This document shows, in pieces, positions 33,907-41,342 of a stretch of DNA of 56,773 nt. The translations under genes were made by a program, and so were the position numbers. Under the pieces are notes generated by a model. It ran no database searches. It was not told where the DNA came from and saw only the letters and a list, made by a program, of their open reading frames with translations. This DNA comes from Actinomycetes bacterium (lineage in GTDB: Bacteria; Planctomycetota; Phycisphaerae; JAACET01). The stretch spans positions 1 to 56,773 of the forward strand of contig JAUXAG010000014.1 in assembly GCA_030614915.1 (NCBI GenBank), written 5' to 3'. How positions within the stretch are numbered: the stretch's first letter is position 1; the number at the start of each line of letters is the position of its first letter.

Positions 33907-34533
33907 ATGAGACGCTTTCGATGGACAACTGTTTTGTTTCTGGTTGGTGGAATCTCGGCTATATTACTGCACTTTATCAACAAGCACGTCGAGGGCTTTC
34001 CAGAAGAAGTGATGCTCGTCTTTCGCCCCGCCGATTACCTCTGGCATGAATTGCAGAACGAAGCCGGCAGAGGAATCCTCAGAAAGATCATCGGCAATAT
34101 CGCCGTCTTCGGAATGCTCGCAGCCGCACAAGGAGCTTTGATAGGTTTAATACTGGACCTCTACCAGAGTAGCAGGCGATTGTCTCTGGACCAGCGCGTG
34201 AAACACCTGCGGCGAGGCACGGACAAAATGGACCTGGCCTTCAAACGCAGAGTCCTGGAGATTCTCACCAAATACGACCCGGCCGGCCTGATCAAGCTCG
34301 GTTCAGCCCAAGACGCATACACTTCTCAGGCGGATATGATCCTGGCCAGACTGAATAAGCTGCGAAGCCCTCAAAGCCTGCGGAAGTTCTGTCGGCAGCA
34401 ATTTCGGCGTACACTCGGCCGACATGCCGGCAAGTTCAAAGAATACGATTCTTTGGCTAAAGAAATATGGACCGCTTACCGCCGGCAGCTCTCATTCGAC
34501 AGACGCGAGGGGCCAGTCAGTAAAGGTTTATAA
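33907..34533 (+). CDS. Membrane protein of unknown function
   Basis: A 208-residue protein with two TM helices (about 7-24 and 60-85) and a long basic, mainly helical cytoplasmic C-terminus (about 88-208; many Arg/Lys/Gln). The ATG is 12 nt after GGAG. I do not recognise the family. It follows the SDR gene by 66 bp on the same strand and converges on mtnA, 26 bp away, so no obvious partner is suggested. Confidence 0.6.
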   Translation: MRRFRWTTVLFLVGGISAILLHFINKHVEGFPEEVMLVFRPADYLWHELQNEAGRGILRKIIGNIAVFGMLAAAQGALIGLILDLYQSSRRLSLDQRVKHLRRGTDKMDLAFKRRVLEILTKYDPAGLIKLGSAQDAYTSQADMILARLNKLRSPQSLRKFCRQQFRRTLGRHAGKFKEYDSLAKEIWTAYRRQLSFDRREGPVSKGL

Positions 34534-34559
34534 TACCAAGCCAAATTTCAACAAGCTGT

Positions 34560-35606
34560 TCAGCCCATGACCCGGGCGATACCCTCCACGTTGACCGGCT
34601 GGATTACCCCCAGCTCCGTGATGATCGCGGTAATGAATTCAGCAGGCGTTACGTCAAAGGCCGGCGAATATACCTTTACATCTTGCGGCGCAGTGGCTCG
34701 GCCAAAGCTGTTGGTCACTTCCTCGGCCCCGCGCTGCTCGATGGGAATCTCTGAGCCGTCAGCGATGGAAAGGTCGAACGTGGAGGCTGGAGCCGCAATG
34801 TAGAAATCAATCCCGTGATCCCTCGCCAACCGAGCCAGCGAATAAGTGCCGATCTTATTGGCGGTATCTCCATTGGCCCCAATACGATCCGCCCCGGTGA
34901 TAACCAGGTCGATCCGCCCCAGACTCATCAGATGACCGGCTGCCGAATCGCAGATAACCGTTACCTCAATGCCGGCTTGCCCCAGCTCCCAGGCCGTCAA
35001 CCGCGAGCCCTGCAATAATGGCCGCGTCTCATCCACATAGACCGTAAAATCGATACCTTGCTCGTGCGCCAGGTACAACGGCGCCAAGGCTGTGCCGTAC
35101 TCAGCCGTTGCCAACCAACCCGCGTTGCAGTGGGTAAGTATCCTTGCCCCCGGTTTGATCAGAGCCAGTCCGTTTTGGCCGATGGCCCTGCAAGTCGCCG
35201 CGTCTTCATCGCGGATGGCTTTGGCTTCGGCAAGGAGTATCTGCTTGAGCTCGGCCACAGAGACCCCCGTTCGCCTATGAGCAACATTTCGCAGCCTCTG
35301 CAGGGCCCAAGTAAGATTGACCGCCGTAGGACGAGCCGAAACCAGGTAATACAGCTGGGTATCGATAAGTTTTAGGAATTCTTCGCGGTTCTGCGTCTGG
35401 GCATCGCGAACCGCCAGGACCAGCCCCATGGCCCCGGCAATCCCAATAGCCGGAGCACCCCGCACTTTCAAGCAACGGATGGCCTCGAAAAGGCTCTTGA
35501 GATCACTAATCTGCACCAGTTCCAGACGCCCCGGCAAAAGCGTCTGGTCGATGAGCTGCACGCAGCCTTCAAGATTGCCTATCCACTCGATGGTTCGCGG
35601 AATCAT
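34560..35606 (-). CDS. mtnA: Methylthioribose-1-phosphate isomerase
   Basis: A 348-residue MtnA of the eIF2B-like fold, which turns 5-methylthioribose 1-phosphate into the ribulose form in the methionine salvage pathway. Motifs include [32 protein letters not shown] (with the catalytic Cys), and [18 protein letters not shown] (with the catalytic Asp). No other mtn genes are near; in bacteria lacking the full pathway, MtnA can act in the 5-deoxyribose or MTA-isoprenoid shunt. It lies 23 bp after purE in a likely transcript with the FGGY kinase. Confidence 0.95.
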   Translation of the reverse strand: MIPRTIEWIGNLEGCVQLIDQTLLPGRLELVQISDLKSLFEAIRCLKVRGAPAIGIAGAMGLVLAVRDAQTQNREEFLKLIDTQLYYLVSARPTAVNLTWALQRLRNVAHRRTGVSVAELKQILLAEAKAIRDEDAATCRAIGQNGLALIKPGARILTHCNAGWLATAEYGTALAPLYLAHEQGIDFTVYVDETRPLLQGSRLTAWELGQAGIEVTVICDSAAGHLMSLGRIDLVITGADRIGANGDTANKIGTYSLARLARDHGIDFYIAAPASTFDLSIADGSEIPIEQRGAEEVTNSFGRATAPQDVKVYSPAFDVTPAEFITAIITELGVIQPVNVEGIARVMG

Positions 35607-35629
35607 TTGTCCTGCATCTCCACAGCAGT

Positions 35630-36160
35630 TCAGTCGTCTTGCCGTCGGGCGATGCGCTCCTGCAGTTTCTTGCTGCGCTGCTCAACGCTGCGGACCAGCT
35701 CAGCCTTGTGCTCAGTGAGCTTTTTAGCCAGCTCCCCATTGCTTAACGCCAATATCTGCACAGCCAGCACCCCAGCGTTGCGGGCACCCGGCGGGCCGAT
35801 AGCCACTGTAGCCACCGGCACTCCGGGCGGCATCTGCACCGTCGCCAGAAGAGCGTCCACACCGCCCAGCGGCCCCGAGGCCACGGGAATCCCGATCACC
35901 GGCAACGTCGTGTTCGCAGCCATCGCCCCAGCCAGGTGGGCTGCCATCCCCGCAGCAGCGATGATAACTTTCAGACCCCGGCCGGCGGCAGCCAGCGCGT
36001 AATCATGTGCAGCCTGCGGACTGCGGTGAGCGGAGATCACATTGACCTCATAGCCCAGGCCGAAATCGTCGAGGACCTGGGCGACCTCGCGCACCACGTG
36101 CCAGTCCGAGTCGCTGCCCAGGACCAAACCAACCTGCACGTTCGATGCTTTAGCGGACAT
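35630..36160 (-). CDS. purE: N5-carboxyaminoimidazole ribonucleotide mutase (class I PurE)
   Basis: A 176-residue class I Pur[10 protein letters not shown] at the N-terminus binds the ribonucleotide phosphate, SAHRSP carries the catalytic His, and [12 protein letters not shown] and [11 protein letters not shown] complete the site. It converts N5-CAIR to CAIR in purine synthesis, which means PurK should be elsewhere. The start has a GGAGCTTCTC site. The C-terminal about 40 residues form a charged helix. It is between the FGGY kinase and mtnA on the same strand. Confidence 0.95.
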   Translation of the reverse strand: MSAKASNVQVGLVLGSDSDWHVVREVAQVLDDFGLGYEVNVISAHRSPQAAHDYALAAAGRGLKVIIAAAGMAAHLAGAMAANTTLPVIGIPVASGPLGGVDALLATVQMPPGVPVATVAIGPPGARNAGVLAVQILALSNGELAKKLTEHKAELVRSVEQRSKKLQERIARRQDD

Positions 36161-36227
36161 GAGAAGCTCCTAAAAAAGATAACTCCGGACGAACCACACC
36201 ATATGTACGGGCCGGAAGCCGAAAAGC

Positions 36228-37724
36228 CTAAGTCAGCTCCCGCAGCGCCGGGTATAGTTGTTTGTACCGTTCGAATTGGCCTTCGTACCAATCAGCCCAT
36301 TCAGCTCTGGGCTCCTTCACATCGGATGTCTCTATCCATTCCTCTGCCAACTTAGTCAGTGGTTCACCGGCCTCGGCAGCTCTGGCCAGCATGGCCACGC
36401 CCATGCAGCCGGCTTCTGTAACCTTCAACTCCGTAATCGGCTTGCCGATGACATCAGCTTTAAGCTGTGTCCAAATTTCCGATTTTGCCCCGCCTCCGAT
36501 AGCTCGCAGCTGGCGGACCTCACAGCCGGACTGTGCCAGTATCTGAAGGTTCAGCCGCATCTCAAAAGCTACCCCTTCCAAAAGGGCTCGAATAAGCTCT
36601 CCGCGAGTCGTCGATAGTCGCAAACCCAGAATCGCCCCTTTGGTCTGCGTATCAAAATAGGGCGTGCCGCTGGGCGTAAAATACGGCAGCACCAGCAGGC
36701 CGGAAGGCTTATCCCCGGCAGCCTTTAGCAGCAGGTCATAGGCATTGGACCCGGTCCGCTCGGCTTCGGCCAACTCCTCAGCAGCAAACTCATCGCGGAA
36801 CCATTTGAGAATATTCCCCCCGGTAAAACTAAACGCAACCGTAGCATACATCCCGGCCACAGTATGATCGTAAGTGCAAAGGTTGTTCTTGCGAAGCTCT
36901 TCGCTGAATACCGCTTCTGGAAAAGCCGGCGTGATACACTCCACCGTCCCCGTCGCATACATAGCCACGCCCGGCTCGGTCACCCCCGCACCCAGGGCAC
37001 CGCAGGTCTGATCGTGCCCGGCGGTGATAACAAAGACTTCTTCGCCCAGTCCCAGCTCACGAGCTGTTTGCGATCTAATTGTTCCCGCAACCGTCCCCGA
37101 CTGCAGCGGCCTGGCCAGCTTGTCCGCCGACAGGCCAATAGCATCGAGAATTTCTCCGCTCCACTCGTGCTTGGTAACATCAAAGAGCATGGTCCGCCCA
37201 GCCAGGGGCCAGCCCATCGCCGGGGCCAGGCCCAGACGAAAACCAAGCAGGTCTTCGAAGCAAAGGAACTTCTGGGCCTTGGAGAAGATCTCCGGACGCT
37301 TGTCCCTCAGCCACAGTAGTTTGAAAAGTGAATACATCGGATGGGCTGTATGCCCAGTGATCCGATAAAGCTTCTCGGCCCCGAATTCCTGCGCCCACTT
37401 TCTGCTGTACTCCACGGCCCTGGTGTCGCATGAAACCACGGCATTGGCCAAGGCCTTGCCCTCTTTATCGATTGGCGTGAAGGCCTCGCCCTGACTGGAA
37501 ATACCCAGCCCCCGCACCGACCGCTCTGGCGCCTGTCCCGCCGCCTGGCCAATCACCTCAAAACATTTCTCGATAACCTCATCGGAGTCCAGCTCAGCCC
37601 AGCCGGGCTCGGGAGAAAACAGGTCATACTCACGATATGCCCAACTGACCTGCCGACCGTTCTGATCAAAAACCACAGCCTTGCACCCGCTGGTGCCGAT
37701 ATCGACGCCCATGTAACAGTTCAT
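36228..37724 (-). CDS. FGGY-family carbohydrate kinase (xylulokinase-like)
   Basis: A 498-residue sugar kinase starting MNCYMGVDIGTSGCKAVVFD. The ASKHA phosphate-1 loop DIGTSG is at the N-terminus, with a GHDQTCGALGAG region mid-protein and GGGAKSEIWTQLKADV near the C-terminus. It is closest in look to xylulokinase-type enzymes but substrate specificity in FGGY kinases cannot be read from motifs. The chosen ATG begins exactly at the family start; a 26-codon extension upstream has no similarity. Co-directional with purE (67-bp gap). Confidence 0.9.
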   Translation of the reverse strand: MNCYMGVDIGTSGCKAVVFDQNGRQVSWAYREYDLFSPEPGWAELDSDEVIEKCFEVIGQAAGQAPERSVRGLGISSQGEAFTPIDKEGKALANAVVSCDTRAVEYSRKWAQEFGAEKLYRITGHTAHPMYSLFKLLWLRDKRPEIFSKAQKFLCFEDLLGFRLGLAPAMGWPLAGRTMLFDVTKHEWSGEILDAIGLSADKLARPLQSGTVAGTIRSQTARELGLGEEVFVITAGHDQTCGALGAGVTEPGVAMYATGTVECITPAFPEAVFSEELRKNNLCTYDHTVAGMYATVAFSFTGGNILKWFRDEFAAEELAEAERTGSNAYDLLLKAAGDKPSGLLVLPYFTPSGTPYFDTQTKGAILGLRLSTTRGELIRALLEGVAFEMRLNLQILAQSGCEVRQLRAIGGGAKSEIWTQLKADVIGKPITELKVTEAGCMGVAMLARAAEAGEPLTKLAEEWIETSDVKEPRAEWADWYEGQFERYKQLYPALRELT

Positions 37725-37959
37725 GATGGGATTCTCATCTGAAGGCCCCAGGACTTGTAACAGCCGGCAACGCCGCCTTTTCAGGAATGTGTTCCTCGCC
37801 AAACAGATAGCAGCCGTTCTTCATCTAGATATTCCGCTCAAGCCTCCATTCAGGCCCCGATTCTATCGATTCCTTCGGCCATTGGCAAGCTCCGGCCAAT
37901 CACCGGCCCAGCCACATACTGCTCAACAGACCAGGGACGGGCGGCTGATTTTGCCGACC

Positions 37960-37988
37960 TTGACTTCCCCGCTCGCACAACCTATCCT
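37960..37988 (+). promoter_or_regulatory. Promoter for tRNA-Val
   Basis: TTGACT, 17 bp, TATCCT, ending 28 bp before the tRNA 5' end. Confidence 0.7.
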
Positions 37989-38016
37989 AAGCCACCTGAA
38001 AAGTCCGCTAACTCCC

Positions 38017-38090
38017 GGGCGATTAGCTCAGTCGGCTAGAGCGCTTCCCTTACAAGGAAGAGGCCGCAGGTTCGAGTCCTGCATCGCCCA
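38017..38090 (+). tRNA. tRNA-Val (anticodon UAC)
   Basis: A 74-nt cloverleaf: acceptor stem GGGCGAT/ATCGCCC, D arm GCTC...GAGC, anticodon stem CTTCC/GGAAG with loop CTTACAA (anticodon TAC), variable AGGCC, T arm GCAGG-TTCGAGT-CCTGC and discriminator A. CCA is not encoded. It decodes GUA and by wobble other GUN codons. A consensus promoter precedes it and a hairpin follows at 38136. Confidence 0.97.
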
Positions 38091-38135
38091 TCACGATAAG
38101 GTAATAAAAGGACTTCAACGTAGCACAAAAACTAA

Positions 38136-38175
38136 CGGCACGCCAAGCCCTGCCGCTTCGCGTGCCGATTGTTTT
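38136..38175 (+). terminator. Hairpin terminator after tRNA-Val (bidirectional)
   Basis: CGGCACGC (38136-38143) pairs with GCGTGCCG (38160-38167), loop 16 nt, then ATTGTTTT on the plus strand and TTAGTTTTT on the minus strand. It can close the tRNA transcript and the minus-strand RNA candidate alike. Confidence 0.6.
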
Positions 38176-38364
38176 CAGGCAGCCAGTTTACGCCGTAACC
38201 GACCTCACGCTCCTCAGCGCGGGTCGTGCCGGCTTGCTGCGATACATGAGGCTCTCCCTAACGCCACGCACCGCATCCTTGAGCAGTCGGCCTCTCCTTA
38301 TTCTCTGTAAACGCCGACGTATACTGACTGCCCTTACGCACTCTCTGCCCAGCTCCCTCCAGGC

Positions 38365-38404
38365 AATAAAAAACGGGTGCCAGAGAAAAACTCTCTCACA
38401 CCCA
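38365..38404 (-). terminator. Promoter-proximal terminator/attenuator
   Basis: On the minus strand GGGTG...AGAGA pairs with TCT...CACCC around a T-rich loop, followed by GTTTTTT. It starts only a few bases after the predicted transcription start, so most transcripts would be about 45 nt long unless it is read through. Confidence 0.7.
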
Positions 38405-38413
38405 TTAACAAAC

Positions 38414-38442
38414 AGTATACAACAGTTGCCTAATTTAGTCAA
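38414..38442 (-). promoter_or_regulatory. Near-consensus promoter for the minus-strand RNA
   Basis: TTGACT, exactly 17 bp, TATACT on the minus strand, with no coding sequence downstream. Confidence 0.75.
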
Positions 38443-38662
38443 GGATAAACTCCCCGATCCTTATAAATAGCCAAAAAAACGTAATGCCAACTACGGACAA
38501 AGGTTAGAGATGTTCCTTTTGCTCTGCCGCTCTAATTGACTCCCACCGCAGCCGTCCTTGCAGCCACCGCCGGGGCCGATCCGCCCCCCGTCTGGGCTTC
38601 AACCGTGCCTTACCTGTTCGAGCTCGCTGCTTTGTGACCTTTGATCCTTATCTCCTAAACCC

Positions 38663-38690
38663 TTGACCGCTGGCCCCGGCGCGGTATGCT
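38663..38690 (+). promoter_or_regulatory. Promoter for the HIT-family gene
   Basis: TTGACC, 16 bp, TATGCT (or TACAAT slightly downstream), 36 bp before the ATG. The stretch 38443-38662 upstream holds only a small AAGGAT/ATCCTT hairpin. Confidence 0.6.
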
Positions 38691-38726
38691 ACAATCTGTT
38701 GGGGTATTTTCCTGGAAGTCCGAGCG

Positions 38727-39218
38727 ATGATCAAAAATCTATGGGCGCCTTGGAGAATGAAGTATATCAATGAGCTGGGCAACTCCGGCGATTGTTTTCT
38801 TTGCCGCTACTTCAACAGTCCGCAGGACGATGCCGATAACTTCGTCCTCTGGCGCACCCAAGCCTCCTTGGCCTGTCTGAATCGCTTTCCGTACACCAAC
38901 GGCCATTTACTCATCGCCCCTGCCGAACACAAGTCCGACCTAGCCGACCTCACCCATACCGAAATGCTCGAGCTCATACAGATGCTCACCAAAGCCCAGC
39001 AGGCCCTCAAACAGGCCCTCAATCCTCAAGGTTTTAATGTGGGTATGAATCTCGGACGATGTGCCGGAGCCGGTCTGCCCGACCACTTACATTTCCACAT
39101 CGTTCCTCGATGGCAAGGCGATACCAATTTCATGGCCATCACTGGCGAGGTCCGCGTTATCCCTCAGGACCTGGCCGAATCTTATCGAGCCATCAAAGCC
39201 GCAGCAGATGCCCTCTAA
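38727..39218 (+). CDS. HIT-family hydrolase (AP4A hydrolase/phosphorylase-like)
   Basis: A 163-residue histidine-triad protein. The catalytic triad is in LPDHLHFHIVPRW, and the N-terminus LWAPWRMKYI with CFLC is typical of the bacterial/archaeal AP4A-phosphorylase-like subgroup. It acts on nucleoside phosphoramidates or dinucleoside polyphosphates; the exact substrate is open. The promoter and terminator (39250-39280) frame it as a single-gene unit. Confidence 0.9.
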   Translation: MIKNLWAPWRMKYINELGNSGDCFLCRYFNSPQDDADNFVLWRTQASLACLNRFPYTNGHLLIAPAEHKSDLADLTHTEMLELIQMLTKAQQALKQALNPQGFNVGMNLGRCAGAGLPDHLHFHIVPRWQGDTNFMAITGEVRVIPQDLAESYRAIKAAADAL

Positions 39219-39249
39219 ACTCACTCCGAGCCGATGTTCCAAAAAAAGA

Positions 39250-39280
39250 CAGGCAAGCCCCCAGGGCCTGCCCTTTTCTT
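39250..39280 (+). terminator. Terminator after the HIT gene (works on both strands)
   Basis: GGCA-AG-CCC-CCA-GGG-CC-TGCC forms a symmetric hairpin followed by CTTTTCTT on the plus strand. On the minus strand it is followed by GTCTTTTTTT, so it could also end an unidentified minus-strand transcript from the gene-free region to its right. Confidence 0.75.
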
Positions 39281-39745
39281 CGGCGCACATACTCTCTTTC
39301 CGCTTTTCTCCCGCAACGCACTGCGCTGCTGCACGCTACTCCTTGGCCGTCAATCCGGCCGACCTCCTACAGCAATCTCTGACTCCCTGGACTTCCAAGC
39401 ACTGACTGTGCTCTTACCCTGCCTCAGAAGGCTTTGCTTTTCTCCACTCTCGGGCGTGGCCTGTCCTTCTTGGCTTCTGTCGTTTACCTACTGCAAAAGA
39501 GGTGCCAGCTTTGCCCTGTGCCACAGCCTCTTCACATCTATAGTCTAAAGAAGGAGTTACCTAATACCTATGCTCTGTCTTTCAGTCGGCCCCGCGGCAA
39601 ATACTGAGTAAGACATTTCACAGGCGGTGCCTTTTTTTTCCCGCAGAATTGCCCCCAGACCCTTTATCGGACCGCCACCGGCGGCTCTGGCCTGACCTTG
39701 TACCGACCGGGCCAATCCACTACAGTGAGCTTAAGGACTTCAGTC
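39281..39745. other. Gene-free region with terminators at both ends
   Basis: No credible coding region. A plus-strand AGGC-GGT-GCCT mini-hairpin with eight T (39622-39639) closes the right side, and the strong minus-strand T7 terminator at 39250 closes the left. Weak RNA-like pairings (AAGAGG/CCTCTT near 39498-39534) are seen on the minus strand, but no good promoter. It could encode a minus-strand RNA of about 350 nt; the motifs of RNase P RNA (GAGGAAAGUCC) or tmRNA were looked for and not found. Confidence 0.3.
39622..39639 (+). terminator. Possible terminator ahead of the phosphoesterase gene
   Basis: AGGC, loop GGT, GCCT followed by eight T. The stem is only 4 bp, but the T-run is long. 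Confidence 0.35.
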
Positions 39746-40615
39746 ATGCGTGTTCTAGCTACCGCCGATTTGCATTACGACGTATGGCGCTCACGCCAGC
39801 CTGCCGAGCGACTGGCTGGCCAGATGGTTGCTGCTGGAGGCGACGTCCTGATCCTGGCCGGAGATACCGCCGGCATCCACACCGAAAAACTCGCCCGATG
39901 TCTATACCTCTTTGCCTGCTTTTCTGGCCGAAAACTCTTGGTCCCCGGAAATCACTGCATTTGGGTTGGGCCCTGCCAGTCTAGTTGGGACAAGTATCAA
40001 AACATTCTGCCCCGAGTAGCCGCTGAGCACGGCTTTGAGTACCTTGACCGTCAACCGGCCCTTCAGGATCACGTCGCCTTTGTCGGCACCATGGGCTGGT
40101 ATGATTATTCCTATCGAGACCAATCGCTGGCTATACCCCAGCGATTCTATACACATAAGCTCGCCCCTGGTGCTGCCGCACGTTTGCTCCGCTATCAGCA
40201 CCTGCTGGATGGATATTCAGACATCAGCCCCCAGGCTGCCTCTATTACCGCCCGCTGGATGGATGGTCAATGGGTCAGGTGGACCTTCTCCGACCCCCAG
40301 GTGACCCGGCTCTTGGCTGATCGCTTTGCTCAACAACTCCGCTGGGCCGCAGACCGAGCTCAAACAATCGTAGCCGTTATCCATCATTTACCGTTTGCCC
40401 AGATGCTCAAGAAAACCGGACGCCCCGCATGGCGCTTCGCCAATGCCTTCATGGGCAGTGAACTGTTCGGCCAAGCCATGCTTGACCAAGAAAAATGCCG
40501 CCTGGCCATCTGCGGACACAGCCACCGCGCCGACGAACTCGTTGTCGGCCACCTTCGCTGCGTCAACATTGGCAGCACCTACCGTCACAAGCGTTTTATA
40601 TCCTTTGATATCTGA
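39746..40615 (+). CDS. Calcineurin-like metallophosphoesterase
   Basis: A 289-residue phosphoesterase beginning MRVLATADLHYD. Metal-binding blocks are D8/H10 (ADLH), GD (LILAGD), GNH (VPGNHC), the late HH (VAVIHHLP) and GHSH (CGHSHRAD), so the dinuclear site is complete. The start has AAGGA 9 nt upstream; an in-frame extension to 39698 lacks similarity. The substrate is unknown; such enzymes range from cyclic nucleotide to DNA or phosphoprotein phosphatases. Confidence 0.88.
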   Translation: MRVLATADLHYDVWRSRQPAERLAGQMVAAGGDVLILAGDTAGIHTEKLARCLYLFACFSGRKLLVPGNHCIWVGPCQSSWDKYQNILPRVAAEHGFEYLDRQPALQDHVAFVGTMGWYDYSYRDQSLAIPQRFYTHKLAPGAAARLLRYQHLLDGYSDISPQAASITARWMDGQWVRWTFSDPQVTRLLADRFAQQLRWAADRAQTIVAVIHHLPFAQMLKKTGRPAWRFANAFMGSELFGQAMLDQEKCRLAICGHSHRADELVVGHLRCVNIGSTYRHKRFISFDI

Positions 40616-40716
40616 CCCCCTCAAGGTACGCTGGAATGTCCCCGCCACTTCATCCCTCGCCGACTTGCTTAGGCATATCACGCGCGAATCCCAGACTTGT
40701 AATCCCGACCGCAGTT

Positions 40717-40773
40717 AAAAAAGCCCAGGCCCGAAACTTTCGTGTGATAAAAGCCCCAAGCCTGGAGGAGAGA
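40717..40773 (-). ncRNA. CU-rich small RNA candidate C (terminator-proximal)
   Basis: Predicted from promoter 40780-40808. The minus-strand RNA begins with a CUCUCUCUCCUCC stretch, then a hairpin closed by CCAGGC and GCCTGG (40725-40765) and six T. The CCUCC core matches anti-Shine-Dalgarno sequence. Third unit of the 125-bp tandem array, and the only one with a terminal T-run. Confidence 0.55.
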
Positions 40774-40779
40774 GAGCTA

Positions 40780-40808
40780 ATTTAACCAAGAGCCGTTAGT
40801 CAGCTCAA
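40780..40808 (-). promoter_or_regulatory. Promoter of array unit C
   Basis: TTGAGC, 17 bp, TTAAAT on the minus strand, identical in hexamers and spacing to unit B. Confidence 0.5.
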
Positions 40809-40849
40809 AAATCTATGTACTCAGCCGCACCCACCCGACTGCTGCCTTC

Positions 40850-40898
40850 AGACAGGCTCGAGACTCGCGTACACAAAGACCCAAGCCTGAAGGAGAGA
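40850..40898 (-). ncRNA. CU-rich small RNA candidate B
   Basis: The minus-strand RNA starts CUCUCUCUCCUUC (CUCCUU complements the AAGGAG ribosome site), then a hairpin closed by CAGGCT/AGCCTG (40853-40889). No T-run follows, so it may be processed from a longer transcript or read through into unit C. Confidence 0.5.
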
Positions 40899-40904
40899 GA
40901 GCTC

Positions 40905-40933
40905 ATTTAACCAAAAATCACTAGTCAGCTCAA
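40905..40933 (-). promoter_or_regulatory. Promoter of array unit B
   Basis: TTGAGC, 17 bp, TTAAAT on the minus strand; the spacer sequence differs from unit C while both hexamers are kept. Confidence 0.5.
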
Positions 40934-40974
40934 CAATCTATATACTCGGCCGCCCCTGCCCGACCGTTGCTTCC

Positions 40975-41025
40975 AGTCAGGCTCAGACTTTTAGGTGACA
41001 AAAGCCTAAGCCTGGGGAGAGAGAG
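40975..41025 (-). ncRNA. CU-rich small RNA candidate A (first unit)
   Basis: The minus-strand RNA starts with CUCUCUCUCUCCCC, then a nearly perfect hairpin. CAGGCT pairs with AGCCTG, and inside it CTTTT pairs with AAAAG around GTCACCT (40978-41014). Compared with units B and C the inner stem changes on both sides, which suggests structure is kept. Confidence 0.5.
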
Positions 41026-41031
41026 AGCAAA

Positions 41032-41061
41032 TAAATAGCTCCTGTAAAGCTGGCTTGTTAA
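41032..41061 (-). promoter_or_regulatory. Promoter of array unit A
   Basis: TTAACA, 18 bp, TATTTA on the minus strand. The -35 hexamer overlaps the stop codon of the 94-residue gene, so that gene may also be cotranscribed with the array. Confidence 0.4.
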
Positions 41062-41342
41062 CCAACCAGCTTGTTCTTGCTGATCATCCGCTTAGCTGCC
41101 CGGCCGCTCCGCTCGGTCAACTGTAAATTCTCGACCGGCACAATCAAGGGCACATATATTCCCTTCACCTGCACAATTGCGAAGTACCCTCGAAGTTTCC
41201 CATAATCGGATAGGAACACGACTTGTCCTTCTATCTCTAAGTCCGAGCCGATTTGCTCACATAGCTCATCCAGCCCCGGACATATTACCTTGCCCAGTGC
41301 AAAGCGGACATTCTCGCCAGGCTGTAATGACATACTCTCCAC
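41058..41342 (-). CDS. Small protein of unknown function next to the small-RNA array
   Basis: A 94-residue protein, mostly beta: EGQVVFLSDYGKLRGYFAIVQVKGIYVPLIVPVENL suggests a small barrel, possibly a PilZ- or SH3-like fold, but no family motif is found. The GTG start has GGGAG five bases upstream; an ATG three codons later is the alternative. Its stop overlaps the first array promoter. No enzyme residues are apparent. Confidence 0.55.
   Translation of the reverse strand: MESMSLQPGENVRFALGKVICPGLDELCEQIGSDLEIEGQVVFLSDYGKLRGYFAIVQVKGIYVPLIVPVENLQLTERSGRAAKRMISKNKLVG

Larger units (their letters stand above)
38130..38407 (-). ncRNA. Candidate structured RNA on the minus strand
   Basis: A near-consensus promoter (38414-38442) fires into a gene-free region. 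After an early terminator-like hairpin (38365-38404) the sequence forms nested long-range helices. GGGCAGTCA (38325-38333) pairs with TGGCTGCCT (38177-38185). GTTTAC (38307-38312) pairs with GTAAAC (38186-38191). GGCCGAC (38286-38292) pairs with GTCGGTT (38197-38203). Inside these lie smaller hairpins such as CGCT-GAGG-AGCG. It ends at the CGGCACGC/GCGTGCCG hairpin with a T-rich tail. The long, repeatedly bulged rod resembles 6S RNA layout, but no conserved sequence of a known family is visible. Confidence 0.5.
40727..41030. repeat. Tandem array, period 125 bp, about 2.5 units
   Basis: The anchor AAGCCTG followed by a purine tract of GGAGGAGAGAGAG type starts at 40758, 40883 and 41008, exactly 125 bp apart. 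Between anchors the order TTTAACCAA, TAGTCAGCTCAA, ATCTAT(G/A)TACTC, CGAC, CAGGCT is kept while the intervening bases vary. The array fills most of the 442-bp gap between the phosphoesterase and the 94-residue gene. The constrained order with drifted fillers looks like conserved RNA genes, not a simple repeat. Confidence 0.85.

Noticed and set aside
37723-38310. Plus-strand open frame of 195 codons
   Set aside because: It runs straight through tRNA-Val and has no ribosome site or protein-like composition.
38188-38442. Minus-strand open frame of 84 codons
   Set aside because: Its TTG start is the -35 hexamer of a near-consensus promoter and the frame runs through a terminator hairpin; the sequence is better explained as RNA.
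39234-39548. 104-codon plus-strand frame after the HIT gene
   Set aside because: It begins inside the terminator, is rich in Leu/Phe/Ser/Cys from T-rich text and has no ribosome site.
39281-39600. RNase P RNA on the minus strand
   Set aside because: Short resemblances (GGTAAGAGCAC, AAAAGCAAAGCC) exist, but the conserved regions I and V are missing.
40727-41030. CRISPR array
   Set aside because: The period is 125 bp with conserved blocks scattered through the unit; there are no 25-40-bp direct repeats with unique spacers and no cas genes.
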